DNA of 18,529 bases from UMGS1649 sp964481385 (GCA_964481385.1 CAYZTN010000024.1:1-18529), one strand, 5' to 3'; positions 6,112-14,106 are shown, counted from the first letter of the stretch. Translations and numbers: made by a program. The notes: a model not told the origin generated them from the letters alone.

Positions 6112-7551
6112 ATGAAAAGCAATATTTTAAAACAGAAGCTTAAGACAGGACTTATAGAGGAACTTAAAAGTAAATTTGAAAATTGTGTGGATTTTGTGGA
6201 TAGAAGTCTTACACAAGATAGTGCAGAGTTAATAAATTTACACATAATGTATTTTAACAATTTAGTGAACATTGAGATAATTGACGAAAGTATTTTGCGT
6301 CCAATTTCAAGTGTGATACAAAGTTTTAAACAAGAGAAAGATGTTGAAGAATATATAAATAGTGGGCTAGTTTATCACACAGAAATAAAAAAAGAAACTG
6401 CTTTGGATAATATTTGCTCACTGCTATATGAAGGTAACTTAGCACTTGTTTGTACAGATTTTGCATATATTTTTGACGTTAAAAAGTTTGAAAAAAGAAG
6501 CATAGGGGACGCATCTACTGAAGCGTCCGTTAAGTCCGCAAGAGATTCATTTATTGAGGTGGCTGCAACTAATTTGAGCTTGGCAAGAAGACGAATTAAG
6601 TCAAATAACTTTAAGTCAGAGGAGTTTAGCGTAGGTAATGACTCGAAAACTAAAGTGTACGTTGTATATATGGAAGGCGTTGTGAATAAAGAAGTGCTAG
6701 CAAATATTAAGGAGCGAATAGAGAAAATAGACGTAGCAGCGATTACATCTCCATCTATGTTTGAGGAAAACATATGTGAAAGACCGCGTAGTATATTCCC
6801 TCAAATTGAGTATACGGAAAGGCCAGATAAGTTTTGCTCTTGTATTATTGAGGGGAAAGTCGGAATTTTTGTAGATGGATTGCCTATAGGATATATTGCA
6901 CCAGCTTTGTTTAACATGCTTATGCAAGATTCTGAGGAGTATTCTATAAGTCCAGCTATGGCAACTGTAAAGCGAATGCTAAGGTATATAGCCATTGTAT
7001 TATCTCTTACGTTAGCAGGTTTCTATGTTGCTATAACTACATTTCACTCAGAGATGTTGCCGACAAAGCTTGTTATGTCTATTGTAAGAAGTAAGCAAGA
7101 CGTCCCGTTTCAAACATATACTGAGGTAATTATAATGTTAATAGTATTTGAAATGATATTAGAAGCGGGAGCAAGACTTCCTAAAAACATAGGCCAAACT
7201 ATTTCCATAATTGGCGGTTTGGTAATAGGAGACGCCGCCGTGCAGGCAAAACTTGTATCGCCTGCTGTTGTTGTAATAGTTGCTGCTGTTGGTGTTTGTG
7301 GCTTTATAATTCCAAACCAAGATTTAACCAATGCTATAAGGATATGTAGATTTTTACTTGTAATACTCTCTTCCATAGCAGGCTTTTTGGGACTATCTTT
7401 TGGAATTGTTATGTTCCTTTTATATCTTGCGTCATTCGAGTCATTTGGCTATCCGTACATGAAACCATTTGTTGCTGGAAATGTAGAGCAGTATGCAAAA
7501 GATACCTTTGTCCGCGGTTCGCTTTTTAAAAAGAAAAAGATTTGGTGGTAG
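6112..7551 (+). CDS. gerKA: Spore germination receptor A subunit (GerA family)
   Basis: A 479-residue GerA-family protein, the largest subunit of a germinant receptor in the spore inner membrane. Residues 1-285 form the soluble N-terminal domain, including SLARRRIKSNNF (155-167), close to the family pattern TN-x-x-L-x-R-R-R. Membrane segments follow at about 290-310, 334-352, 362-400 and 412-442. The hallmark EAGARLPKNIGQTISIIGG (351-369) is intact. The usual R-G-P-x-E-G-F motif before the TN element is replaced by RDSFIE (144-149). ATG at 6112 is chosen because AGGAGGTGAT (6096-6105), a full anti-16S match, precedes it. The gene order A-C-small-B matches gerK-type operons, but the germinant cannot be read from sequence. 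Confidence 0.93.
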   Translation: MKSNILKQKLKTGLIEELKSKFENCVDFVDRSLTQDSAELINLHIMYFNNLVNIEIIDESILRPISSVIQSFKQEKDVEEYINSGLVYHTEIKKETALDNICSLLYEGNLALVCTDFAYIFDVKKFEKRSIGDASTEASVKSARDSFIEVAATNLSLARRRIKSNNFKSEEFSVGNDSKTKVYVVYMEGVVNKEVLANIKERIEKIDVAAITSPSMFEENICERPRSIFPQIEYTERPDKFCSCIIEGKVGIFVDGLPIGYIAPALFNMLMQDSEEYSISPAMATVKRMLRYIAIVLSLTLAGFYVAITTFHSEMLPTKLVMSIVRSKQDVPFQTYTEVIIMLIVFEMILEAGARLPKNIGQTISIIGGLVIGDAAVQAKLVSPAVVVIVAAVGVCGFIIPNQDLTNAIRICRFLLVILSSIAGFLGLSFGIVMFLLYLASFESFGYPYMKPFVAGNVEQYAKDTFVRGSLFKKKKIWW

Positions 7552-7553
7552 TT

Positions 7554-8777
7554 ATGAAGAAATATTATTTTGTAATTCAAGCACTTGCAGCTCTTGTAAT
7601 TTTTTCTCTTATTGGAATGACTACCTTGCCTACAAAAGTAGATGTAGAAAATCTTGAAGTGGTAGAAGTAATTGGGCTAGATAAAAGTGAAAATGGTGTT
7701 AAGGTTACTGCAATATTAAAAAAGAATGGCGAGCAGAGTTCAAGTGATACAAGTGAGCAAACGTCTAGTTCTTCAAAGTACAAGGCGGTTACGGTTGAGG
7801 CTATGAGCTTTAGCCAAGCGGTAGATATTTTAAGAAATGTTACAGATAAATATATATCACTAAGTCACGTTAAATATTATATAGTTGGTGAACCTACAGC
7901 AAAGGAAAGCTTAAGAGACGTTATAGACTATTTGTCTAGGACAGATGATTTGGAATCTACTTCAAGACTTCTTGTTGCAGATAGTTATTCGGCACAAGAT
8001 TTTCTAAAAAAAGTTGTAGATAGTGATGAAGATATTGTTAGCAATGTTCAAGATAAAACGAGTGACTTGGTTTCTAGGAATGATACTGTAAAAGTGACAG
8101 TATTAGATATTTTGGATATGTTTTTGCAAGATAAAATACAAGGAGTTGTTCCATATATTTCAGTGATAGGTGGCACAGGTGAAAGCACTGCTTTTGAAAA
8201 ATATGACGGAAGTGAAACAAAAACTGATACATTTGGCTTTGAAAAAGTTGGAATTATATATGATATGAAAGTTGAAGATGTGTTATCTAAAGACGAAATT
8301 GTTTGGTACAATATGGTGCTTGCAGATGTGCAAAGTATCGTTATGCTTGTTCCTATGAGTGATAATAGTAGCGTTGTAATTAACTGTAACAGAGAAAAGC
8401 ACAAGTTATCTTTTGACGTTAAAGATAGCAAAGTAACAAGTATAAACTTAGAACTAGAGTTTATAGCTAATATAGAGGAAGCTAGAACTAGTGAGAAACT
8501 TTTTGATATAGGATATATAACTAAAGTGCAGGAAAACTGCCAGAAGGAAATGGAAAATAACATAACTACTGCAATCAAGAAGTGTATCGAAAGCGATATT
8601 GATTATATGAAGTTGGGAAGCAAGTTTGAACTACAACACCCTTACGTGTTTATGAAACTTAAAGATAACTTTTTGGGAAACTTAAGGACAGCGGATATTA
8701 AAGTTGATGTTAACATTAGTTTAAATAATACGTATGACGTTATGCAATCTAATATTTATCAAAGGGAGGGAAAATAA
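7554..8777 (+). CDS. gerKC: Spore germination receptor C subunit (Ger(x)C family) without lipobox
   Basis: A 407-residue Ger(x)C-family protein, two bases after gerKA. Family features: ENLEVVEVIGLDK near residue 31, SHVKYYIVGE, a TDTFGFEKVGIIYDMKVEDVL-type domain-2 start around 220-240, and the C-terminal alternating region. Members are normally lipoproteins with a Leu-x-Gly-Cys site and are anchored to the outer face of the inner membrane. Here the N-terminal hydrophobic segment (about 5-24) has no cysteine; the only cysteines are far downstream, so it must be held by an uncleaved helix or released. A Ser/Thr/Gln-rich insert (SSSDTSEQTSSSS) lies near 61-73. The ribosome site is weak (GGTGG, 7545-7549), suggesting coupling to gerKA. 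Confidence 0.88.
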   Translation: MKKYYFVIQALAALVIFSLIGMTTLPTKVDVENLEVVEVIGLDKSENGVKVTAILKKNGEQSSSDTSEQTSSSSKYKAVTVEAMSFSQAVDILRNVTDKYISLSHVKYYIVGEPTAKESLRDVIDYLSRTDDLESTSRLLVADSYSAQDFLKKVVDSDEDIVSNVQDKTSDLVSRNDTVKVTVLDILDMFLQDKIQGVVPYISVIGGTGESTAFEKYDGSETKTDTFGFEKVGIIYDMKVEDVLSKDEIVWYNMVLADVQSIVMLVPMSDNSSVVINCNREKHKLSFDVKDSKVTSINLELEFIANIEEARTSEKLFDIGYITKVQENCQKEMENNITTAIKKCIESDIDYMKLGSKFELQHPYVFMKLKDNFLGNLRTADIKVDVNISLNNTYDVMQSNIYQREGK

Positions 8778-8778
8778 C

Positions 8779-8982
8779 ATGATGTTATATATTTTAATAG
8801 CAATAACCTTTTCTTTGGATATGATAACAATGTCTAAGTCAAAAAACACTAAGGATAAGGTTCCATATATAATTGCTATGGCTTTTGTTTCTGTATTAGG
8901 AGTTGTGTATTTAAAGTATGGGGACGATATTAGAATTATAGACAGAATATTTTCGGTTCTTAAAGTACAAGGAGGCGTATAA
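8779..8982 (+). CDS. Two-helix small protein, likely GerKD-like receptor D subunit
   Basis: A 67-residue protein with two membrane helices: about residues 2-18 (LYILIAITFSLDMITM) and 29-47 (PYIIAMAFVSVLGVVYL), joined by a charged loop SKSKNTKDK, and a short amphipathic tail. It sits between the C and B receptor genes, one base after gerKC and one base before gerKB. Some Bacillus GerA-type receptors have small two-helix D subunits that modulate receptor activity; size, topology and location fit, but I cannot show sequence homology. ATG at 8779 (followed by a second ATG at 8782) is preceded by GGGAGGG at 8764-8770, inside the end of gerKC, eight bases upstream. Confidence 0.65.
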   Translation: MMLYILIAITFSLDMITMSKSKNTKDKVPYIIAMAFVSVLGVVYLKYGDDIRIIDRIFSVLKVQGGV

Positions 8983-8983
8983 A

Positions 8984-10093
8984 ATGCAAAATGATACTGA
9001 AGAAAGAATTAGTGCAAGACAAGCGACTAGACTTTTTTTAATTGCAGCAGCAGCGCCAATTATACGAATTGTACCGTCATATACAGCGCAGTATTCAAAA
9101 AAAGCGGGAGCAATAAGTGCGGTTATATCATTTGGCCTGTGCATTTTAATAGCAATGTTTTTTGCTAAAATGTTTAATGATAAGCGTTTGAAAATTACGA
9201 GTATGGAAAATGCATTTGAAAGTGCGTATGGGAAAATATTTGGTAAAGTGCTGTTGGTTATAGTTTTAATAATGCAGCTCGTTATAATGGCAACACGTTT
9301 AAGAGTTTTTACAGAGAGAATACAGACACTGGTATTTACTGAAACGGTCCCAATTCTTTTAATGATTGTGTTTATGGCAACTGCATTTGCAATTTGTAAA
9401 ATAAGGCTAAAGTTTATAGCAAGATTTGCGGAACTACTTGAAGCTGTACTTGTAGTTGCGTTTTCTGTTGTTATTTTAATATGCCTTCAAAACTTTAATA
9501 TAACTAACATATATCCAGTTACATATTATGATATACCAGGAGCATTACATGGAGTTGTAGCTTTTGTTGGAATAATGGCGTTATACAGCTATGTCTTTTA
9601 TTTAGGAGATAGTATAAAAGATAAAGAAGAATTACTAAAATACGGAAAGTCTGCCGCAAAGATTTTCTGCGTGACAGGGCTTGGTCTAATATTCATAACT
9701 ACGGGAGTATTTGGCTACAGAGTAGTAGCGGCTTTTTCACAACCGTTTTTTATGACATTAAAAAGTGCAAATGTTTTAGGCGTGTTTGAGGGAATAGAAA
9801 GTATATTTGTAACATTTTGGACAATAGCAGATTACGCTATGGTAATATATCACTTAATAATATCTGGAGTGTTACTTAAAAAGATATTTAATCTAGAGTC
9901 TCGTCTTACTATGATTGCACCAGTTGCATTTGTAACATATATAATATCTTTTTCGCTTTCTAAAAACTTCTTCATGATAACGCAGTTTACAGATTATATC
10001 ATACTTCCACTTAATATATTTATAGGGTTGGTGTTACCAATGATTACGTATGGAGTGCTTAAAATTAAAGACAAAGTTAAACAGTTAAATTAG
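8984..10093 (+). CDS. gerKB: Spore germination receptor B subunit (GerAB/amino-acid permease family)
   Basis: A 369-residue integral membrane protein of the GerAB family in the APC transporter superfamily, with about ten predicted helices. It is the subunit thought to bind the germinant. The N-terminal region ISARQATRLFLIAAAAPIIR and the following PSYTAQYSKKAGAIS segment fit the family start, in which a helix is followed by a Pro-Ser pair and a Gly/Ala-rich element. Cytoplasmic loops are short and basic, and the C-terminus KIKDKVKQLN is basic. AAGGAGG (8969-8975) lies inside the end of the preceding small gene. This is the last gene of the receptor operon; no intrinsic terminator is visible between 10094 and the repeat array. 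Confidence 0.9.
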   Translation: MQNDTEERISARQATRLFLIAAAAPIIRIVPSYTAQYSKKAGAISAVISFGLCILIAMFFAKMFNDKRLKITSMENAFESAYGKIFGKVLLVIVLIMQLVIMATRLRVFTERIQTLVFTETVPILLMIVFMATAFAICKIRLKFIARFAELLEAVLVVAFSVVILICLQNFNITNIYPVTYYDIPGALHGVVAFVGIMALYSYVFYLGDSIKDKEELLKYGKSAAKIFCVTGLGLIFITTGVFGYRVVAAFSQPFFMTLKSANVLGVFEGIESIFVTFWTIADYAMVIYHLIISGVLLKKIFNLESRLTMIAPVAFVTYIISFSLSKNFFMITQFTDYIILPLNIFIGLVLPMITYGVLKIKDKVKQLN

Positions 10094-10102
10094 CACATAA
10101 CT

Positions 10103-10178
10103 TTAAAAAGTGTCGACCAAAAACCTTAAAAAGTGTCGATTAAAATGGTTAAAAAGTGTCGACTGGATATTGACACTT
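10103..10178. repeat. Three 15-bp direct repeats at 23-bp spacing plus inverted core (iteron-like array)
   Basis: TTAAAAAGTGTCGAY occurs at 10103-10117, 10126-10140 and 10149-10163, exactly 23 bases apart; only the last base varies (C, T, C). The core recurs inverted as GACACTT at 10172-10178, which can pair with AAGTGTC of repeat 3 (10154-10160) around an 11-base loop. The inverted core overlaps the -35 box of the DUF4143 gene promoter. The layout is typical of an operator or replication-type iteron; the binding protein is unknown. Confidence 0.8.
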
Positions 10179-10198
10179 AAAAATAAATGTGATATATT
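10170..10198 (+). promoter_or_regulatory. Sigma-A-type promoter for the DUF4143 ATPase gene
   Basis: Perfect TTGACA (10170-10175), 17-base spacer, TATATT (10193-10198). The transcript would start near 10205, almost at the ribosome site GAGGGTGG (10206-10213). The -35 box lies in the inverted repeat core. Confidence 0.65.
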
Positions 10199-10217
10199 TG
10201 ATACAGAGGGTGGAAAA

Positions 10218-11510
10218 ATGAAGTTTGATGAAAAGAAATATAAGGAAAGACTTATTGAAAAGAAACTAGAAGATTACTTGTCTGTATTTGGTGCTGTAAG
10301 TGTTGAAGGACCAAAGTGGTGCGGAAAGACTTGGACATCACTTAAGCATTCAAAAAGTGCTGTGTATATGGATAATGATGATGTAAGGGAACTAGCTAAA
10401 CTAGATGTAAATTCCGTTTTTAAAAGCGAATTAGAAAAAAAACCTCAATTAATTGATGAGTGGCATTTGGTTCCAACCATATGGGATGCGGTAAGACGTG
10501 AGTGCGATAATACTACAGAAAGAGGTAATTTTATTTTAACTGGTTCTACAACTTTACCTGAAAAAACAATGAAAGAAAAGGTACATCATTCAGGAGCAGG
10601 AAGAATTGGAAGAATAAATATGTATACAATGAGTTTATATGAGTCTGGAGATTCTTCAGGTGAAGCTTCCTTAACTAAGATGTTAAATAATACGCAAGAA
10701 ACACTAAATACAGGAAACGTAGAAGTGTTGCAACTTGCAAAATTGATAGTAAGAGGTGGATGGCCTGCTAATTTAGAAGTCAGTGAGGATAAACTAGGAA
10801 TAATACCAAGGTCATATATAGATTCTATTTTAAATATAGATATGAACGAGGGAGAAGACAAAAAACGAGATAAAAACAAAATGAAAATGTTACTAAAATC
10901 TCTTTCGAGAAATGAATCTTCAATAGTAGGTAATAAAACAATAATAAAAGATATAGAGGAATATGAAAACGAAGCAGAATTGTTATCTAGCAGAGATACT
11001 GTAATAGATTATTTAGATGTACTAGACAGATTACATTTGCTTGAGGATCAAGAGGCTTATGGAGAAAATTATCGTTCGCCAGCAAGAGTTGGAAAGTCTC
11101 CAAAACGACATTTGGTAGATCCTTCTTTATCGTGTGCATGTTTAGGCTTGACTCCAGAAAAACTTTTAACAGATTTAAAAACATTTGGTTTTATGTTTGA
11201 GGCTCTTGTAGAAAGAGATTTAAGAATATATATGGACTATTTAGATGGACATTTATATCATTTTAGGGATAATGTATCTGGTTTAGAGGTAGATTCAATT
11301 TTAGAATTTCCTGATGGTGAATATGCGGCAGTAGAAATAAAGCTAGGATATAATCAAGTGGAAGAAGCTAAAAAGAGTTTGTTAAATTTCTGTTCTAACA
11401 TGGTAAAAAAGCCTGCGTTTATGTGCGTCATAGTTGGGAAATGTCCTGCCATAGTAAAAGATAAAGAAACGGGTATATACATTGTACCAATTACTGCGTT
11501 AAAACCATAA
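10218..11510 (+). CDS. DUF4143-type AAA ATPase with PD-(D/E)XK-like C-terminal domain
   Basis: A 430-residue predicted cytosolic protein of the AAA_14/DUF4143 class. The N-terminal P-loop domain has Walker A GPKWCGKT (31-38), Walker B-like QLIDEW (77-82) and a sensor-like ILTGS (106-110). A charged linker (about 210-226) and a helical region follow. The C-terminal domain keeps E328, D359 (LEVDSILEF) and E373-x-K375 (VEIKLG), a possible PD-(D/E)XK nuclease-fold active site. Family members are common, patchily distributed accessory genes whose function is unsettled. The gene is single, between the receptor and zinc-type transporter operons, with its own promoter, repeat array and terminator, which suggests acquisition. 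ATG at 10218 has GAGGGTGG (10206-10213) upstream; an earlier in-frame start lies within the repeats and is unlikely. Confidence 0.85.
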   Translation: MKFDEKKYKERLIEKKLEDYLSVFGAVSVEGPKWCGKTWTSLKHSKSAVYMDNDDVRELAKLDVNSVFKSELEKKPQLIDEWHLVPTIWDAVRRECDNTTERGNFILTGSTTLPEKTMKEKVHHSGAGRIGRINMYTMSLYESGDSSGEASLTKMLNNTQETLNTGNVEVLQLAKLIVRGGWPANLEVSEDKLGIIPRSYIDSILNIDMNEGEDKKRDKNKMKMLLKSLSRNESSIVGNKTIIKDIEEYENEAELLSSRDTVIDYLDVLDRLHLLEDQEAYGENYRSPARVGKSPKRHLVDPSLSCACLGLTPEKLLTDLKTFGFMFEALVERDLRIYMDYLDGHLYHFRDNVSGLEVDSILEFPDGEYAAVEIKLGYNQVEEAKKSLLNFCSNMVKKPAFMCVIVGKCPAIVKDKETGIYIVPITALKP

Positions 11511-11555
11511 TAACAGCCAGATGTAAATTATATGTAAATTTAAGTCAAAATTATA

Positions 11556-11592
11556 GTTGCCAAGGCATTAGCGTCTTGGCAACGTTTGTTTT
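11556..11592 (+). terminator. Terminator after the DUF4143 gene
   Basis: GTTGCCAAG (11556-11564) pairs with CTTGGCAAC (11575-11583), loop of ten bases with two further possible pairs, followed by the T-rich GTTTGTTTTG. The 3' arm contains the -35 box of the next promoter. Confidence 0.75.
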
Positions 11593-11604
11593 GTATGGTA
11601 TAAT
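11576..11604 (+). promoter_or_regulatory. Sigma-A-type promoter for the znuACB operon
   Basis: TTGGCA (11576-11581), 17-base spacer, perfect TATAAT (11599-11604). The -35 hexamer lies wholly in the 3' arm of the preceding terminator hairpin. Confidence 0.7.
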
Positions 11605-11613
11605 ATATTATAC
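11598..11613. promoter_or_regulatory. Fur-family-like palindromic operator over the znu -10 box
   Basis: GTATAATATATTATAC is a perfect 16-bp palindrome covering the -10 box and likely transcript start. It resembles Fur/Zur/PerR-type boxes (inverted TATAAT halves) but with a two-base rather than one-base centre. Given the downstream metal transporter, repression by a Zur- or Mn-responsive regulator is the natural inference. AT-rich palindromes can arise by chance over a TATAAT box. Confidence 0.5.
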
Positions 11614-11633
11614 GAGTTTGTGAGGGAATTAAA

Positions 11634-12539
11634 TTGAAAAAAACATATATATATATTTTAATCGCAGTACTTTTAGTAGTGTGCGTTATTGTATTTGGTA
11701 ATACTCAAAAAGATAATGAAAACAGCGAAAAAAAGAATGTTACAACATCGTTTTATCCAATATACATTGCAACAATTAATCTAACTGACGGAATAAATGA
11801 ACTTGAAGTTAACAATCTAACACAAAAGTCAACAGGTTGTGTCCATGATTATACTTTAACTCCAGAGGAAATGATAAAACTTTCGACAGCAAATGTATTT
11901 GTTGTAAATGGAAGCGGTATGGAAAGCTTTTTAAATAAGGTTATGGAAAATTATACTGAGCTTAATGTTGTAGATACATCTCTAGGCATTGAAACATTGG
12001 AAGAAGAACATGGAGTAAACCCACATACATTTGTAAGTATTGAAAAATACATTTTGCAAGTTGAAAATTTGAAACAAGGTTTAGTTAAAACATTTCCAGA
12101 CTATGAAGAAAAAATTGAGAATAATGCAGAGACGTATATGTCTTCGTTAAACAGTTTAAAAGAATATGCACATACTAAGTTGGACAAGTTTAGCGGTGAG
12201 AAAGTTGTAGCTTTACACGAAGCATTTGAGTATTTTGCTGCAGAATTTGGCTTAAACGTAATGGCTGTAATCGAGGAAGAAGAAGGTGCGTCAGCCTCTG
12301 CTACAGAAATTACTCGTATTATATCTGAAGCAAAGAAAAATGGTGTAAGAGCTATTGTTGTGGACAAGGATAGCAACACTAATACAGCGAGCGTAATAAG
12401 TAGCGAAACTGGTGTGCAACAAGTTACTTTTGATACTACTATTTATGGTGAAATGTATAAAAATGCATATATTGACGCAATGTATAAAAATGTGGATAAC
12501 ATTGCTAAAGTCTTGGAGGAGATAGAATATGGAGTGTAA
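11634..12539 (+). CDS. znuA: Metal (zinc-type) ABC transporter substrate-binding protein, ZnuA-like
   Basis: A 301-residue cluster 9 (ZnuA/TroA family) binding protein, which captures Zn or Mn outside the membrane for ZnuBC. Metal ligands expected of the family are visible: His in CVHDYTL, His in NPHTF, His in ALHEAFEYFA, and an acidic partner in VVDKDSN. There is no long His-rich loop; only a short acidic EEEHG precedes NPH, so zinc versus manganese cannot be decided. The N-terminal hydrophobic segment (about 5-22) contains a single Cys17 in LVVCVIVFG, but the residue before it is Val and hydrophobic residues follow, unlike a normal lipobox, so the protein may be helix-anchored. Start is TTG at 11634 with GAGGG (11622-11626) upstream. 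It overlaps znuC by 11 bases. Confidence 0.88.
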   Translation: MKKTYIYILIAVLLVVCVIVFGNTQKDNENSEKKNVTTSFYPIYIATINLTDGINELEVNNLTQKSTGCVHDYTLTPEEMIKLSTANVFVVNGSGMESFLNKVMENYTELNVVDTSLGIETLEEEHGVNPHTFVSIEKYILQVENLKQGLVKTFPDYEEKIENNAETYMSSLNSLKEYAHTKLDKFSGEKVVALHEAFEYFAAEFGLNVMAVIEEEEGASASATEITRIISEAKKNGVRAIVVDKDSNTNTASVISSETGVQQVTFDTTIYGEMYKNAYIDAMYKNVDNIAKVLEEIEYGV

Positions 12540-13248
12540 ACATTGTTGTACTAAAATAAGCAATATAACTGTAAAAACGCCAAGTACAGTTATATTGGAC
12601 GATGTATCATTACATTTACATTGTGGAGAGCTAACAGTAATTGTTGGTAAAAATGGAGCAGGAAAATCTACACTTTTAAAAGCAATTATTGGAGAGTTGA
12701 AACATTCTGGAAAAATTGAATTTTCAAGTAAACACAATAATTCAAAAACGCTCACTATTGGGTATGTTCCTCAAAAGTTAAATATTGAGAATTCACCAAT
12801 TAGTGTGTATGATTTGGTTTGTAGTTGTACAAGTAACACACCAACATTTCTTGTAAAATCTAAAAGCAAATATACAGCTATAAAAGAACATTTAAAAGAA
12901 ATGGAAGCAGATGACCTTATAGACAAAAAGATATCTTCTTTATCTGGTGGTGAGCTTCAAAAAGTTTTAATAGCAATAGCAACACTTCCGTATCCAGAAC
13001 TTTTAGTGTTAGACGAACCAGTATCTGGAATTGACGCTAAAGGCAAAGATATATTTTATAAATTGATAGACAAAATTAAAGAAACTCATGACGTAGCAGT
13101 TCTTATGGTATCTCACGATTTTGATAAAGTAAAGGAATATGCGGATAAAGTTATACTTTTAAACAAGAAAGTATTAAGCATAGGTTCGCCAGACGAAGTG
13201 CTTTCAAGTGATACGTTTGTAAAAGAATTTGGAATAGGAGATAAGTAA
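12529..13248 (+). CDS. znuC: Metal ABC transporter ATP-binding protein, ZnuC-like
   Basis: A 239-residue ABC ATPase powering uptake through ZnuB. Walker A GKNGAGKST (40-48), Q-loop in GYVPQKL, signature LSGGELQ, Walker B LLVLDEP with the catalytic Glu, and H-loop SHDFDK are all present. The N-terminus has an unusual cysteine cluster (MECKHCC), and a further CSC near residue 98, which might bind metal but is not a known requirement of the family. The residue after the signature is K rather than the common R. ATG at 12529 lies inside the end of znuA, with GGAGGA (12515-12520) nine bases upstream, indicating translational coupling. Confidence 0.92.
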   Translation: MECKHCCTKISNITVKTPSTVILDDVSLHLHCGELTVIVGKNGAGKSTLLKAIIGELKHSGKIEFSSKHNNSKTLTIGYVPQKLNIENSPISVYDLVCSCTSNTPTFLVKSKSKYTAIKEHLKEMEADDLIDKKISSLSGGELQKVLIAIATLPYPELLVLDEPVSGIDAKGKDIFYKLIDKIKETHDVAVLMVSHDFDKVKEYADKVILLNKKVLSIGSPDEVLSSDTFVKEFGIGDK

Positions 13249-13249
13249 T

Positions 13250-14086
13250 ATGGAAGTGATATATGATATAATGGAATTTATACTTCCATTTAACTTTATA
13301 CAATATGATTTTATAAAAAACGCACTACTTGCAGTAATTGTTATATCTCCAATATTTGGTTTGCTTGGAACAATGATAGTAAATAACAAAATGTCGTTTT
13401 TCTCAGACGCATTAGGCCATTCTGCTTTAACAGGAGTTGCTATTGGAGCATTAATTGGAATTTCTAATTACTCTGTATCTATGATTGCGTTTGCAGTAGT
13501 ATTTGCACTGCTTTTAAACTATGTAAAACAAAAAGGAACAACTTCAGCAGATACAATAATTAGTGTGTTTTCGTCTACAGCTATAGCAATAGGACTTGTA
13601 ATACTTTCTAAAACAGGTGGTATAAATAAATATTCTAGCTACCTTGTAGGAGATATTTTAAGTATTTCTACGGGTGAAATATTAATTCTTTTAATTACAC
13701 TTGTTTTAACTTTCATTGCTTGGCTTGCTATTTTTAACAAGCTACTAGCAATTAGTGTAAATCCAATGCTTGCTAAAACTAAGGGAATAAACGTAACGCT
13801 TATTGAAAACATATTTGTAGTGATTATTGCTGTGATAGTTATGGTTACAATTCGTTGGATAGGTATCCTCCTTATAAACTCACTAATAATATTACCAGCA
13901 GCTTCAAGTAGGAATATATCTTCAAACGTTAGACAGTATACACTAAACAGTATAATTATATCACTAATATCTGGCATACTTGGAATTGTTATATCATTTG
14001 GAGCAGGCCTAGCAACAGGACCAACTATTGTAGTGGTGTCAGCCGTCTTTTATTTTATAACTTTAGCATTAAGAAAAGCAAAGTAA
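13250..14086 (+). CDS. znuB: Metal ABC transporter permease, ZnuB-like (ABC-3 family)
   Basis: A 278-residue membrane protein with about eight helices. It has the ABC-3 hallmarks SDALGHSALTGVAIG near residue 50 (the Asp and His line the metal path in the family), the LLINSLIILPAASSRNI motif near 205-221, and GAGLATGPTIVVVSA near the C-terminus. It imports Zn or Mn with ZnuA and ZnuC. It starts one base after znuC, with GGAGA (13236-13240) as ribosome site, and is the last operon gene. A palindromic repeat element lies between its stop codon and the terminator at 14353-14390. Confidence 0.92.
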   Translation: MEVIYDIMEFILPFNFIQYDFIKNALLAVIVISPIFGLLGTMIVNNKMSFFSDALGHSALTGVAIGALIGISNYSVSMIAFAVVFALLLNYVKQKGTTSADTIISVFSSTAIAIGLVILSKTGGINKYSSYLVGDILSISTGEILILLITLVLTFIAWLAIFNKLLAISVNPMLAKTKGINVTLIENIFVVIIAVIVMVTIRWIGILLINSLIILPAASSRNISSNVRQYTLNSIIISLISGILGIVISFGAGLATGPTIVVVSAVFYFITLALRKAK

Positions 14087-14106
14087 AGTTATTTTAGTAA
14101 TCAGGG

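Noticed and set aside
8048..8578. Minus-strand open frame within gerKC
   Set aside because: Ser/Leu/Ile-rich shadow of the Ger(x)C frame with no start signals.
10103..10178. Plasmid replication origin iterons
   Set aside because: No replication initiator gene is nearby and the surroundings are chromosomal operons; a promoter-linked operator is simpler.
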